From contig CAXXKC010000002.1 in NCBI GenBank assembly GCA_963674835.2, positions 744,001 through 808,000 of the forward strand: a stretch of 64,000 nt of DNA. Direction: 5' to 3'. The position numbers and the translations under genes were made by a program. The DNA is from G963674835 sp963674835 (GTDB lineage: Bacteria; Planctomycetota; Planctomycetia; Pirellulales; Thermoguttaceae). Below are positions 42,358-51,707 of this stretch, piece by piece (positions within the stretch are counted from its first letter, which is position 1; every line of letters begins with the position of its first letter). Below the pieces are notes generated by a model. It saw only the letters and a list, made by a program, of their open reading frames with translations. It was not told the origin of the DNA and did not search any database.

Positions 42358-43839
42358 ATGTCGCCAACCGCTTCCCTGAAGACCCTGGCCATGATCGCCC
42401 TGTTCTGCTCGGCGACTGCTGCCGCTGAGCCGATCGCCATTGGTTCACGGCTGGAGCTGATGGTCGACGACCACCTCATCGATTCCATGAAAGGAACGCA
42501 GTTCCTGCTCCATCATCCGGTGCCCAAGGAAATCGTCGTGGACCACAACGCGCCTTGCGAGGGCAGTGGCTGCGGCTACCATGCGATCTTTCGCGACGGC
42601 GACATCTGCCGCATGTACTACCACGCCTGGCATCTGCCGGTCCAGCAAGGCAAACTCGGCCCGTCACACCCGATCATGACCGGATATCTGGAAAGCAAGG
42701 ATGGTCTCCACTGGGTCAAGCCGAAACTAGGGCTATTCGAGTGCGAGGGCTCCAAGGAGAACAACATCGTTTGGACCTCGCCCGGCTCGCACGATTTCAC
42801 GCCGTTCCGTGACACAAACCCCCAGTGCAAGCCCGAAGCTCAATACAAGGCAGTGGCGCTCGGCGACGAGCGCGGACTGTTGGCCTTCCAATCGCCCGAC
42901 GCGATCCACTGGTCCTTGATGCGTCCTGAGCCGATCCTGACGGGCTGCGCCTTCGACACGGAAAACCTGGCCTTCTGGGATGAGATCCGTGGGGAATATC
43001 GCGCGTATGTTCGCGACTTCCGCGATGGACGGCGCGATATCCGCACGGCTACCTCCAAGGACTTCTTCGACTGGACCACGCCGGCCTGGCTGGAGTATCC
43101 CGGTGCCCCGAAGGAACAGCTCTACACGAACCAGGTCAAGCCGTACTACCGCGCCCCGCACATCTTCGTCGGGTTTCCCACACGCTACATCGAGCGCACG
43201 TGGGGCCCCTCGTTCAACGCGATGCCCGAGGTGGAGCACCGCAAGATGCGATCTAGCATTCACCAGCGTTATGGCACGGCTGTCACTGAGGGTCTATTGA
43301 TGACCAGCCGCGACGGGCTGAGTTTCCACCGCTGGAAAGAGGCCTTTTTGCGACCGGGAATCGAACGCCCCGGTGAGTGGAAATACGGCGACAACTATAT
43401 CGCCTGGGGCATGATCGAAACGCCTTCCGACATGCCCGGCGCACCGAACGAGTTGTCGCTTTACGCGACAGAGGGCTACTGGACCGGCACCAGCAGCCAG
43501 TTGCGCAGATACACGCTACGAATCGACGGGTTCGTTTCTCTCAATGCACCCTACGATGGGGGCGAGACGGTCACCAAGCCCCTGACGTTCCAGGGGAAGA
43601 AGCTCGTGCTGAACTTCGCGACCTCCGCCGCAGGCAATGTCCTGGTGGAAATCCAAGACGAGCAGGGCAAACCACTGGACGGTTACCGGCTGGAGGATTG
43701 CACCGATGTGTTCGGCGACTCGCTCGAGAGAGAAGTGGTTTGGAAGGGAGGAGCCGACGTGAGCAAACTGGCGGGCAAGCCGATTCGCCTGCGGCTGGTC
43801 ATGAAAGATGCCGATCTGTATTCGCTCCGATTCCGCTAA
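42358..43839 (+). CDS. Secreted five-bladed-propeller hydrolase-like protein
   Basis: This 493-residue protein has a signal peptide (about 22 residues, ending TAAAEP). Then it has the stretch LELMVDDHLIDSMKGT that opens a planctomycete family with a GH43/GH32-like propeller: YHAIFRDGDICRMYYHAW, GYLESKDGLHWVKPK and SPDAIHWSLM repeat as blades. A small C-terminal beta domain follows (KPLTFQGKKLVLNFATSAAG). It is divergent from the BMC operon across the operator region, so joint regulation is possible. The substrate is unknown, but secreted glycan cleavage is plausible from the fold. Confidence 0.68.
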   Translation: MSPTASLKTLAMIALFCSATAAAEPIAIGSRLELMVDDHLIDSMKGTQFLLHHPVPKEIVVDHNAPCEGSGCGYHAIFRDGDICRMYYHAWHLPVQQGKLGPSHPIMTGYLESKDGLHWVKPKLGLFECEGSKENNIVWTSPGSHDFTPFRDTNPQCKPEAQYKAVALGDERGLLAFQSPDAIHWSLMRPEPILTGCAFDTENLAFWDEIRGEYRAYVRDFRDGRRDIRTATSKDFFDWTTPAWLEYPGAPKEQLYTNQVKPYYRAPHIFVGFPTRYIERTWGPSFNAMPEVEHRKMRSSIHQRYGTAVTEGLLMTSRDGLSFHRWKEAFLRPGIERPGEWKYGDNYIAWGMIETPSDMPGAPNELSLYATEGYWTGTSSQLRRYTLRIDGFVSLNAPYDGGETVTKPLTFQGKKLVLNFATSAAGNVLVEIQDEQGKPLDGYRLEDCTDVFGDSLEREVVWKGGADVSKLAGKPIRLRLVMKDADLYSLRFR

Positions 43840-43953
43840 CAGGACCACCGCGCGCACGACATCACTTCGCGTGGACGGGCCCTGCCACCGCCGCGCACCG
43901 CTCTGAGCATAACATCCGCTCCATGCTCATCGACATCAAGCTAGCCTTAGAAG

Positions 43954-44181
43954 CTACCGCTCACGGAAGGTGATGCGCCCGCGACTCAGATCGTAAGGGC
44001 TCATCTCCACACGCACTTTATCGCCGGGAACCACGCGAATGCGGAACTTCCGCATCTTGCCTGCCAGACGACACAGTACAACATGCTCGCTGTTGTCCAG
44101 CTTCACGCGAAAGGCACCGCGAACTTCCTCGACGACAAGCCCCGTAGCTTCAATGGCTTGTTCCTTCTCTTTGGTTGGCAC
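43954..44181 (-). CDS. infA: Translation initiation factor IF-1
   Basis: This 75-residue protein has the single OB fold of IF-1: EATGLVVEEVRGAFRVKLDNS, then LAGKMRKFRIRVVPGDKVRVEMSPYD and a basic end GRITFRER. It binds the ribosomal A site during initiation. The start is a GTG at 44181, because AAGGAG lies 5 bases upstream, and the resulting length of 75 agrees with the usual 72; a longer ATG frame adds 10 residues. It stands alone on the minus strand, and a terminator for the gene before it lies just upstream. Confidence 0.93.
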   Translation of the reverse strand: MPTKEKEQAIEATGLVVEEVRGAFRVKLDNSEHVVLCRLAGKMRKFRIRVVPGDKVRVEMSPYDLSRGRITFRER

Positions 44182-44214
44182 AAATTCTCCTTGTGTGTCG
44201 GACCGAGGCAACGG

Positions 44215-44239
44215 AAAACGGCCCGCCTGCGACGGGCCG
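44215..44239 (-). terminator. Rho-independent terminator upstream of infA
   Basis: CGGCCCG and CGGGCCG form a perfect 7-bp stem with a 7-nt loop. On the minus strand it is followed by TTTT. It ends the transcript of the small membrane protein gene at 44293-44601. Confidence 0.7.
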
Positions 44240-44292
44240 CATACTATCCTATTCTAGCCGATTTCGGTCGTCACGCGAACCCCGCCCCGATT

Positions 44293-44601
44293 TCAGTATC
44301 GGGCGGACGGGTCGCTGGCCGGAAACGATTCTTCCGACGCCTCATCCACCTCATCACTACCGTTGCACGATGGGTGAGAAAGCGACCCCGCGCTCGCCAC
44401 GCCGGATCCAGCGCAACCACCCCCATTACAGGTGTAACAAATCAATCCAACACCGGCTGCGGTCGCAAGCATCCCCGCAAGAGGCCACTTGCGCACCCCC
44501 CACAACACAAGTGCTGCCCCGCCGATAAGGGCAACACCTTCCGCGAGACTTCGCCTTCGGACGGCACGATTCGTTGCTGTTTGAGCCATCTGTTCTTGCA
44601 T
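44293..44601 (-). CDS. Small membrane protein (DUF2892-like) with acidic C-terminal motif
   Basis: This 102-residue protein has two short hydrophobic segments with a YgaP-like pattern (LAEGVALIGGAALVLWGV, then GMLATAAGVGLICYTC). It ends in DEASEESFPASDPSARY, a C-terminal motif I know from several unrelated small bacterial proteins. I start it at the ATG at 44601 with AAGGAG upstream. A strong terminator lies 54 bp past its stop. The function is unknown. Confidence 0.65.
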   Translation of the reverse strand: MQEQMAQTATNRAVRRRSLAEGVALIGGAALVLWGVRKWPLAGMLATAAGVGLICYTCNGGGCAGSGVASAGSLSHPSCNGSDEVDEASEESFPASDPSARY

Positions 44602-44733
44602 TGCATCGCTCCTTACGCATAAGACCAAGCGTACGTCGCAGGTATTGATACATCTAGCAGTTTCCATGCCGGACGAAGCGTAACGTGTTGACCGACCGCA
44701 TGTCGCCACACCTGCACGCGCCGGATCGTCCCG

Positions 44734-45456
44734 CTACAATGCCCCGGGTTTCTCGTCACCGGAATCGGGGGATGGACCAGAGCCCGCCGTGGTACTCCAG
44801 GTCGTCGCCGGCTGAGAAAGCGAACCACTATCGTCGGGCCTCGTGACAACCGGCGTCTGTTTCGTTGCCGGCGGTCGTGACGGCTTCGGCTCGAACGAAT
44901 TGACTACTAGCTGCACCATGATGAACAGAAGCACGACCACCGGGACCGCCGCCGCAAAGCCCATCATTACATAGATCCAGGGATGGCTGCGTCGCGATGC
45001 TGGCGGCTGTTTCCAGGTGAGCCCCGCCGATGCCTCGCCAGAAGGGATGAAAAGACCTTTCCACAGATCGTCGACCGTCGGCTCGAGTTCCCCAAAACCC
45101 TCCGCATCAGAACTAATGGGAGCCAACTCCTCGTTGGCCGAATCGCTCGGGGTTCCCGCCGCGTGCGCCGTCAGTCGTCGACGCGTCTCTTCTCGGCGGC
45201 GAGCCTGTTCGTACCGGCTGGCGTCTTCGTAGCAACGCCGATGGTAATAGCGCCCTCCGGTGTCCTTCACCAAGTCCGATTCCGTCGAGAAGTCCTTGCC
45301 GCACAGGAAACAGTTCGCCGACGACGGCAGTTCCGATGGTGTCGCCGGCAGTTCATTGATGGTGCTGCACTGCGGACACCGCACGCGCATGCCCGCATAA
45401 CGGTCCTGAGACCGGAGTTCTCGACCGCACGACTTGCATGCAACGATCAAGGTCAC
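44734..45456 (-). CDS. Zinc-ribbon protein with single transmembrane helix
   Basis: This 240-residue protein starts at a GTG (45456) with AGGCAG-like sequence upstream. It has two Cys-pair modules near the N-terminus: CKSCGRELRSQDRYAG with CPQC at about 7-30, and CFLCGKDF ... YYHRRC at 49-75. A low-complexity charged region and one transmembrane helix (about residues 162-186) follow, then a Pro/Thr/Ser-rich tail. The order, ribbon inside and tail outside, is typical of planctomycete proteins of unknown function. No catalytic motif is present. Confidence 0.6.
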   Translation of the reverse strand: MTLIVACKSCGRELRSQDRYAGMRVRCPQCSTINELPATPSELPSSANCFLCGKDFSTESDLVKDTGGRYYHRRCYEDASRYEQARRREETRRRLTAHAAGTPSDSANEELAPISSDAEGFGELEPTVDDLWKGLFIPSGEASAGLTWKQPPASRRSHPWIYVMMGFAAAVPVVVLLFIMVQLVVNSFEPKPSRPPATKQTPVVTRPDDSGSLSQPATTWSTTAGSGPSPDSGDEKPGAL

Positions 45457-45708
45457 AACTGCCTGCTCCGTCTGCCCTTCCGCAACGCCACAAGGATTGC
45501 TCCCTGAAGTCTACCCCAAAACCATCCGGTGAGCACGACCACCGCTGCCCCTCCCTGCAGCCCACCATGACGCGCCGTCGGACCGACCTCGGCGGCGCAT
45601 ACCCCTACAGCATGGTATCGCTTCGGCGTGAAAGCCCCCCAGCGTATCTTGTCCCGCCGTAGCCACGTTCCGTAACGGACTTCTACCCCGACACGGCCGA
45701 CCGGCTGA

Positions 45709-46353
45709 TCATGTGGTCGCCGCGATGCGGACGCGACGATTCTCCACCGAAACGCGCCCTTGGGCAATCAACTGTATCGCCTCGGGATATGCCTCACATT
45801 CCGCGGCAAACACCCGCGATGCCAGGGTCTCTGGGGTGTCGTCGTCGAGCACCGGCACGGCCTTCTGCAAAATCACTGGCCCATGGTCATATTCGTTGTC
45901 CACGAAGTGGACGGTACACCCACTCAGTTTCACCCCGTATCTCAAAGCCGCTTCGTGCACATGATGACCGTAGAAGCCTTTTCCGGAGAAGGCGGGAACC
46001 AGCGCCGGGTGAATGTTCACCACGCGGTTCTCGAAATCCGAGGGAATCGTCAGCCGTTTGATGAAGCCGGCCAGCACGACCAGGTCCACCTCGGCTGCGC
46101 GACAGCGGTCGAAGACCGCGTGGCTGTACGCTTCCTCGGAAGCATATGTCCTCCGTTCCTCAACCGCGATGGGAATGCTCGCCTTTTCGGCGAACTGCAA
46201 TCCCCGTGCACTCGGAGTGCTGGAGATGACCAAGCGAATTTCGGCACGCAGCCGGCCCGCTTCGATGCACCGAAGCAAGTTGTCCAACGACCGGCCAGTC
46301 CCCGAAATGATCACGGCCGTACGTAGCGGCCGCTCTGAGTCGATGGCGTCCAT
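45709..46353 (-). CDS. purN: Phosphoribosylglycinamide formyltransferase
   Basis: This 214-residue enzyme would transfer a formyl group from 10-formyltetrahydrofolate to GAR in purine synthesis. The catalytic Asn113 and His115 lie in VVNIHPALVPAFSGKG, and Asp156 in NEYDHGPVI is the third member. The phosphate loop reads ISGTGRSLDNLL, a variant of the more usual SGNGSNLQ. I start it at the ATG at 46353. It is 77 bp downstream of ileS on the same strand, so the two may share a transcript. No other pur gene is near. Confidence 0.92.
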   Translation of the reverse strand: MDAIDSERPLRTAVIISGTGRSLDNLLRCIEAGRLRAEIRLVISSTPSARGLQFAEKASIPIAVEERRTYASEEAYSHAVFDRCRAAEVDLVVLAGFIKRLTIPSDFENRVVNIHPALVPAFSGKGFYGHHVHEAALRYGVKLSGCTVHFVDNEYDHGPVILQKAVPVLDDDTPETLASRVFAAECEAYPEAIQLIAQGRVSVENRRVRIAATT

Positions 46354-46430
46354 GGTGGTCCTGTTTCGCGCGGGGGCTTTGCCCGCCGTCCAAGCTGCAA
46401 GTTTCTTCGGTTCGAATCGCAAATCCAAAA

Positions 46431-49400
46431 CTACACGGCGACGACCTTCACGTACAACGTCAACGAATGGCTTGCCACGGCCAATTCCACCGGCTCCGCA
46501 TCCGGGATGGGCTGCAGGCCGAGTTGGACCGCCAAGGTCTCCCGGCGAATGTACTCGCCGAATTGCTCCACGGCCTTCCGCAATGCGTCGGAATCGGTCA
46601 CCACGGCCACCTCGATCCGGTCGGTGAACTCCAGGTTCATTTCCTTGCGGCGATCCTGGATGGCACGAATCAGCTCTCTCGCAAGGCCCTCACAGATGAG
46701 GTCTTCTGTCAGCTCCGTAGACAGGATGACCACCGAGGATCGCCCCTGAGCGGCTGCCCAGCCTTCCTTGGCCTGTAGACGCACCTGAATGTCCTCGCGA
46801 TCCAGAACCGCCGGGCCGCCTGGCAAGTCGAACGTCAGATGGCCCTCCGCTTCCAACGATACCAGCAGCCGAGACGCATCGGCCTCGCTCAGCTGCCTGC
46901 GCAGCGCCGGCAACTGCTTTCCCAGTCGCGGGCCAAGCCGCTTCAGGTCGGGCAGCACCGTGTAATCAATGTACTGATCGGCCTTCTGTGTGAACTCCAC
47001 TTCCTTGACGTTCAACTCTTCGGCAATCAGTTCAGCATGATTCTCCAACCAAGCCTGCTGGCTCGCATCGGCCAGAACAACCTCGACCCTGGCCAGCGGC
47101 TGCCGTACCTTCAGCTTGGCACCCATGCGAGCGCTGCGGCCCAGCGACGTGACTTCTCGCACCAACGCCATCTGCTGGGAAAGGTCCTCGTCGACGACGT
47201 CGGCGGCGGGCGTCGGGTAGTCGCACAGGTGGACGCTCTCTCGCACGCGATCCCCAAATTCCTCCACCGCCAGGTTCTGCCACAACGTCTCGGCCAGAAA
47301 CGGCACGAACGGCGCGATGAGCTTCGCTGTCGTCAACAGACACTCGTAAAGCGTCCAGTGCGCGTCCAGCTTGTCGGCCGAGTTGTCGCCACTCCAGAAA
47401 CGGTCGCGGCTGCGGCGGACGTACCAGTTGCTCAGCCCGTCGACAAACTCGTTCAAGCGGGAACAGGCAACGTAGTTGTCGTAGCCATCCATCGCCTGAA
47501 CCACGGCCTCTACGGTTCGATTCAGCTCGCTGAGGATCCAGCGATCCAATTCACTCCTCTCAGCAGGTGGACGGTTATCCTGCCCCCGGGCCAACACGTC
47601 GGCCGTCAACTGGTCTGGATCGCCCGTTATGGAAGCGGCCGGGTTGAAACCGTCGATGTTGGCATAGAGCACGAAGAAGCTGTACACGTTCCACAACCGC
47701 AGCAGGAACTCGGGAATGCTCTCGCGAATCGCCTGCTCGTTGTAGCGGATCGACGTCCACGGGGCCTGATTGGCGAAGAAGTACCAGCGCAGTGCGTCGG
47801 CCCCGTACCGGTCGAAGACCTCCTGCGGCTCGCGGTAGTTCCGCTTCGATTTGGACATCTTGCCGCCGTCCTCGCCGAGCATCAGCCCTAAGACGACGCA
47901 ATTGCGATACGGGTGCGGGAACTCGACGGCCGGACGCTCAGCGTCCAGGAATGCCGACGGCTTGCCGGCCGACCGTTTGTCGCCATTCTCGCCGAACAGC
48001 AACGTGCTGATCGCCAACAGGCTGTAGAACCAACCGCGTGTCTGATCGATCGCCTCGCTGATGAAATCGGCCGGAAACTGGTCCGCGATTTTCTCGGCCG
48101 AACCTTCCTGCTTCGGATAACCCCACTGCGCGAACGGCATCGCCCCGGAATCGAACCAGCAGTCGATCACCTCGGGCACGCGCCGCATCCGCGCACCGCG
48201 CGCTTTCGGCGAGGCGTACGTGACGGAATCGATGTAAGGTTTGTGGACCTTCAAATCGTCGGCCAGGTCCGCATTGGCCTTCTTGGCGTTCTCCCAGACC
48301 TCAGTCCCCTGAAGCCCCGGCTTGGCCAGCAGCTCGTCGTAACTGGCGATTGCCTCCGCATAGCCGGTCTTCTCGCAGATCCAGATCGGCAGCGGCGTAC
48401 CCCAGAATCGCTCTCGCGACAGGGCCCAATCGACGTTCGTTTCCAGGAAGTTGCCGAACCGTCCATCGCGAATGTGTTCCGGCAGCCAATGAATTCGCTC
48501 ATTGTTGGCTAGCATCCGATCGCGAAATTCGGTCGTCCGGATGAACCAGCTCTTGCGGGGATACTGGATGAGCGGATCTTCGTCGGCTCGCCAGCAGAAC
48601 GGATAATCGTGCAGGTACTGTTCCTGATGGAGCAACTGCCCCTCGCTGCGGAGTTGGCGGATGATGTCGCGGTCGGTCTCCTTCACCCACCGGCCCTGGT
48701 AGTCCGGCGCCTCGGCGGTGAATGTCCCGTCGGGCGCGACGGCGCAGATCAGCGGCGGCCCTTCGCCGTCGACGAACCGAGCCTGCTCGGCAATGAGCAC
48801 GTCGAAATCGACCTCACCGAAAGCCGGCGCCTGGTGGACCACGCCGGTGCCCGTGTCGATCGTCACGAAATCGGCCGCCACCACTCGCCAGGCGACATGC
48901 TCGCGTCCGCCCGCCTTCAGTTGGCCCTGCTGCTGGCCGGTGGTTTTGTAGTAGTAGTCGAACGGCGGCACGTAGCGCCGGCCCACGAGTTCCTGGCCGC
49001 TAAGCGTCGCGACAACCTCGCAGGGCTTGCCCGTCTTCGCGGCGATCGACTCGACCAGCGCTGAGGCAACGATCACCTTCCGCGGCTCGTCGTCCAGCGT
49101 GATCACCGAATATTCCAGGTCGGGTTTGACGGCCGCAAATTGGTTGCTCGGCAGCGTCCAGGGAGTGGTCGTCCACACCAGCAGGTCGGTGTCAAGTTGA
49201 TCGACCAGCGGAAATCGTACGTAGACGCTCGGGTCGGCCACTTGGCGGTAGCCCTGCCCGACTTCGCCGGAAGAAAGGGCCGTACCCCCTTGCGCCCACC
49301 ACCACACAATCTTGTGGCCCTGGTACAACAGTCCCCGATCGAACAGGTTCTTCAATGCCCACCAGACACTCTCCACGTAGCTCTGATGGTAGGTAACGTA

Positions 49401-49841
49401 CGCCTCGTCCAAATGGATCCAGAACCCCAGCCGCTCCGTCAGATGCTCCCACTGCTGCATGTAGCGGAACACGCTCTCGACGCAGCGGTGGATGAACGGC
49501 TCCACGCCGTACGCCTCGATGTCCTCTTTGGAGTGGATACCCAACTCCTTGCTCACTTCGACCTCGACCGGCAGGCCGTGCGTATCCCATCCGGCCTTCC
49601 GCAGACAACGGTAACCACGCATCGTGCGGTACCGCGGAAAGAGGTCCTTGATCGCCCGGGTAAGGCAGTGCCCCGGATGGGGAAGGCCATTGGCCGTAGG
49701 CGGCCCCTCGTAGAACACGAAGGCCGGGGCGCCGGCCCGGGCGTCCAGCGATTTCTCGTAGATCGCTTGCTCCCGCCAGAACCGGCCGATCTCTTCTTCC
49801 AGTGCAGGAAAGGAAACGGAACTCTCAACAGAGCGGAACAT
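46431..49841 (-). CDS. ileS: Isoleucyl-tRNA synthetase, eukaryote/archaeal-like type
   Basis: This 1136-residue class I synthetase charges tRNA-Ile. The ATP-site motif HPGH (in NGLPHPGHCL, residues 55-58) and KMSKS (near residue 660, GGKMSKSKRNY) are intact, and the editing domain lies between them. The length, the HPGH form and the C-terminal part resemble the eukaryote-like IleRS group that is often mupirocin-insensitive, rather than the about 940-residue bacterial type with a C-terminal zinc finger. No T-box-like leader was seen upstream. purN follows at 77 bp. Confidence 0.95.
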   Translation of the reverse strand: MFRSVESSVSFPALEEEIGRFWREQAIYEKSLDARAGAPAFVFYEGPPTANGLPHPGHCLTRAIKDLFPRYRTMRGYRCLRKAGWDTHGLPVEVEVSKELGIHSKEDIEAYGVEPFIHRCVESVFRYMQQWEHLTERLGFWIHLDEAYVTYHQSYVESVWWALKNLFDRGLLYQGHKIVWWWAQGGTALSSGEVGQGYRQVADPSVYVRFPLVDQLDTDLLVWTTTPWTLPSNQFAAVKPDLEYSVITLDDEPRKVIVASALVESIAAKTGKPCEVVATLSGQELVGRRYVPPFDYYYKTTGQQQGQLKAGGREHVAWRVVAADFVTIDTGTGVVHQAPAFGEVDFDVLIAEQARFVDGEGPPLICAVAPDGTFTAEAPDYQGRWVKETDRDIIRQLRSEGQLLHQEQYLHDYPFCWRADEDPLIQYPRKSWFIRTTEFRDRMLANNERIHWLPEHIRDGRFGNFLETNVDWALSRERFWGTPLPIWICEKTGYAEAIASYDELLAKPGLQGTEVWENAKKANADLADDLKVHKPYIDSVTYASPKARGARMRRVPEVIDCWFDSGAMPFAQWGYPKQEGSAEKIADQFPADFISEAIDQTRGWFYSLLAISTLLFGENGDKRSAGKPSAFLDAERPAVEFPHPYRNCVVLGLMLGEDGGKMSKSKRNYREPQEVFDRYGADALRWYFFANQAPWTSIRYNEQAIRESIPEFLLRLWNVYSFFVLYANIDGFNPAASITGDPDQLTADVLARGQDNRPPAERSELDRWILSELNRTVEAVVQAMDGYDNYVACSRLNEFVDGLSNWYVRRSRDRFWSGDNSADKLDAHWTLYECLLTTAKLIAPFVPFLAETLWQNLAVEEFGDRVRESVHLCDYPTPAADVVDEDLSQQMALVREVTSLGRSARMGAKLKVRQPLARVEVVLADASQQAWLENHAELIAEELNVKEVEFTQKADQYIDYTVLPDLKRLGPRLGKQLPALRRQLSEADASRLLVSLEAEGHLTFDLPGGPAVLDREDIQVRLQAKEGWAAAQGRSSVVILSTELTEDLICEGLARELIRAIQDRRKEMNLEFTDRIEVAVVTDSDALRKAVEQFGEYIRRETLAVQLGLQPIPDAEPVELAVASHSLTLYVKVVAV

Positions 49842-50068
49842 GAGCAGCCTGAAGTGGGGTCAGGGTCCGAATACACGAAACCATAAGTAGACCGCCTTCC
49901 CGCGACTTTTTCAATCGGACAGCTCAAGAAGCGGCACCCCGCCAGCCAATCCGGCGCCGCGTGGCGGCATCAGACAACGGCCGCAACCAACGGCCTGGCC
50001 TGCGTTTTTGGCCGGCGAACCCCATCGAGGCGACTTCGCCACTAGATTTGCGCCGCGGGAATCGCCGC

Positions 50069-50905
50069 CTAGCCTTCTTCGGCCGCCTCTTGGGCGAGGG
50101 CCCCCAGCACGATCTTCCGCAGCTTCGGGTCGGCCTCGGCAGCGATCGCCAGAATCTTCTCGATGTTGGCCGGCTCCAGGGCGTCGGGCAAACACATGTC
50201 GGTAACGATCGACAAACCCAGTACGCGCATCCCCGCGTGAATCGCCACCAACACCTCCGGCACCGTGGACATGCCAACCACGTCGCCCCCGATGGCTCGC
50301 AGAAACCGGTACTCGGCCCGCGTTTCCAGATTCGGGCCGGTCACGCCCACGTAAACGCCCTTGTGCGCCGCGAAGTTCTCGCGACGGGCGATCTCCAGGG
50401 CACAATCGATCAGCTTCCGATCATAGGGCGCCGACATGTCGGGAAAGCGGGGCCCTAAGTCATCGTCGTTCACCCCGATCAACGGGTTGCCGTTCATCAG
50501 GTTGATGTGGTCCTCGATCACCATGATGTCGCCGTGCGAGTATTGCGGGTTCATGCCGCCGCACGCATTCGACACGATGAGCAGCTCGGCCCCCAGTGCC
50601 CGCATCACCCGCACCGGAAAGGTGATCTGGCCGTACGACCAGCCTTCGTAGGCGTGGAAACGCCCTTCCATGGCAACAACCGAACAGCCCTGCAAGTGAC
50701 CGCACACGAGCTGGCCCGTATGACCAATCGCCGTGGATCGCGGGAAATGAGGAATCGACTCGTACGGAAGCGTGGCCTCGGTCTGGATGAGTTCCGCCAC
50801 TCCACCCAAACCGGTTCCCAGAATGATCCCTGCGTTAGGCCGCCCGGTCCAGAGTTCCCGAATAGCCTCAACTGCTTCTTCGATCTGCGCTGCGAGTTCG
50901 AGCAT
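50069..50905 (-). CDS. Trimeric purine nucleoside phosphorylase
   Basis: This 278-residue enzyme would split inosine or guanosine with phosphate. Family motifs are present: GIILGTGLGGVAELI near 25-39, the phosphate/purine site HTGQLVCGHLQG, VSNACGGMNPQY near 112, GVTGPNLETRAEYRFL near 189 and MSTVPEVLVAIHAGMRVLG near 213. The order and length match the low-molecular-mass trimeric PNP. It has no operon partner. A GC-rich 3-prime region follows. Confidence 0.93.
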   Translation of the reverse strand: MLELAAQIEEAVEAIRELWTGRPNAGIILGTGLGGVAELIQTEATLPYESIPHFPRSTAIGHTGQLVCGHLQGCSVVAMEGRFHAYEGWSYGQITFPVRVMRALGAELLIVSNACGGMNPQYSHGDIMVIEDHINLMNGNPLIGVNDDDLGPRFPDMSAPYDRKLIDCALEIARRENFAAHKGVYVGVTGPNLETRAEYRFLRAIGGDVVGMSTVPEVLVAIHAGMRVLGLSIVTDMCLPDALEPANIEKILAIAAEADPKLRKIVLGALAQEAAEEG

Positions 50906-51250
50906 GGTGGAATGTGCTTTCGATGGGTATCAGTTCTGCCAGATCCTGTTGCAAATCTCTTGGTGGCTTTCGCCGTGCACCGGGCGGCTTGCTGCCATTC
51001 TAGAACGGATTCGGTGTGTGTGCAGCATGTCTCCCGCTTTCAGCCCCACAGAAACACGCCGCCAGGAACGCTACAGTTGAGTGCGACACGCACTAGTTCG
51101 GCTCAGTCACTCTGCGTCGGTCCATCAGATCTTGCAGCCAAGGAAGGTCTCCATACGTCCGCACAGAAGCGAACGTGGCTGGCGGCGAAGATGGCGTGCC
51201 AGTTGGGTGCCTCATGCGTTGGCACCGCCTTCGCTCTCGCGGAAGTTTAT
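50906..51250. other. Intergenic region with dispersed repeat copy C
   Basis: No gene is seen in these 345 bp, which lie between the PNP start and the acidic protein stop. They hold repeat copy C (51034-51096). The rest shows short dyads but no promoter I can place. Confidence 0.5.
51034..51096 (+). repeat. Dispersed intergenic repeat, copy C
   Basis: This is the most diverged of the three copies. It shares CAGAAACACGCCGCC, GGAACGCTACAG and GTGCGACACGCACTAG with copies A and B. Confidence 0.75.
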
Positions 51251-51610
51251 CTACAACTCCGCATCGAATTCTTCTCCGCCAAACTCTTCGAACTCGTCGC
51301 CTTCATCCGAATTGCTGTCGTCCGAATCGTCGAATTCGTCGCAATCGTCCTCCGTCTCCGCTCCCCCGTCGGCGTCGTCCAGCCCTTCGCCGTCCATCTC
51401 GAGCAGATCTTCGTCGTACTCGTCGTATTCATCCTCAAAATCATCGTCAAAATCGTCGTCGAAATCATCCTCGTCAAACTGCTCGCCCTCTTCCTCGGCT
51501 TCATTCACGGCGATTCGGTCCGCGTAGCCGCCGGGGGCCACGACAGTCTTCATTTGTCGACGCTCGGGCACGCCAGGGGAGGCGTGGTGCGGTTGTAGCT
51601 CGAACGACAT
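51251..51610 (-). CDS. Highly acidic low-complexity protein
   Basis: This 119-residue protein has a short polar N-terminus and then about 80 residues made almost only of Asp, Glu and small residues, with no fold motif. GGAGG lies nine bases before the ATG at 51610. A GTG three codons earlier is too close to the SD. Such acidic tails occur in planctomycete proteins of unknown function and may bind cations or basic proteins. A strong terminator and a putative small RNA lie upstream of it. Confidence 0.55.
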   Translation of the reverse strand: MSFELQPHHASPGVPERRQMKTVVAPGGYADRIAVNEAEEEGEQFDEDDFDDDFDDDFEDEYDEYDEDLLEMDGEGLDDADGGAETEDDCDEFDDSDDSNSDEGDEFEEFGGEEFDAEL

Positions 51611-51707
51611 GGGGATCACCCTCCGAGATTAATGCTCCTTGCGCTACTATCGGTTTACAAATAATTGAGGAAACCGACAAGTCGCCGAGCTCGTTTTTCG
51701 CGCAATG

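Noticed and set aside
46360..46430. tRNA-like GGTTCGAATC between ileS and purN
   Set aside because: The flanking bases do not pair as a T-stem and no acceptor or anticodon arm can be drawn.
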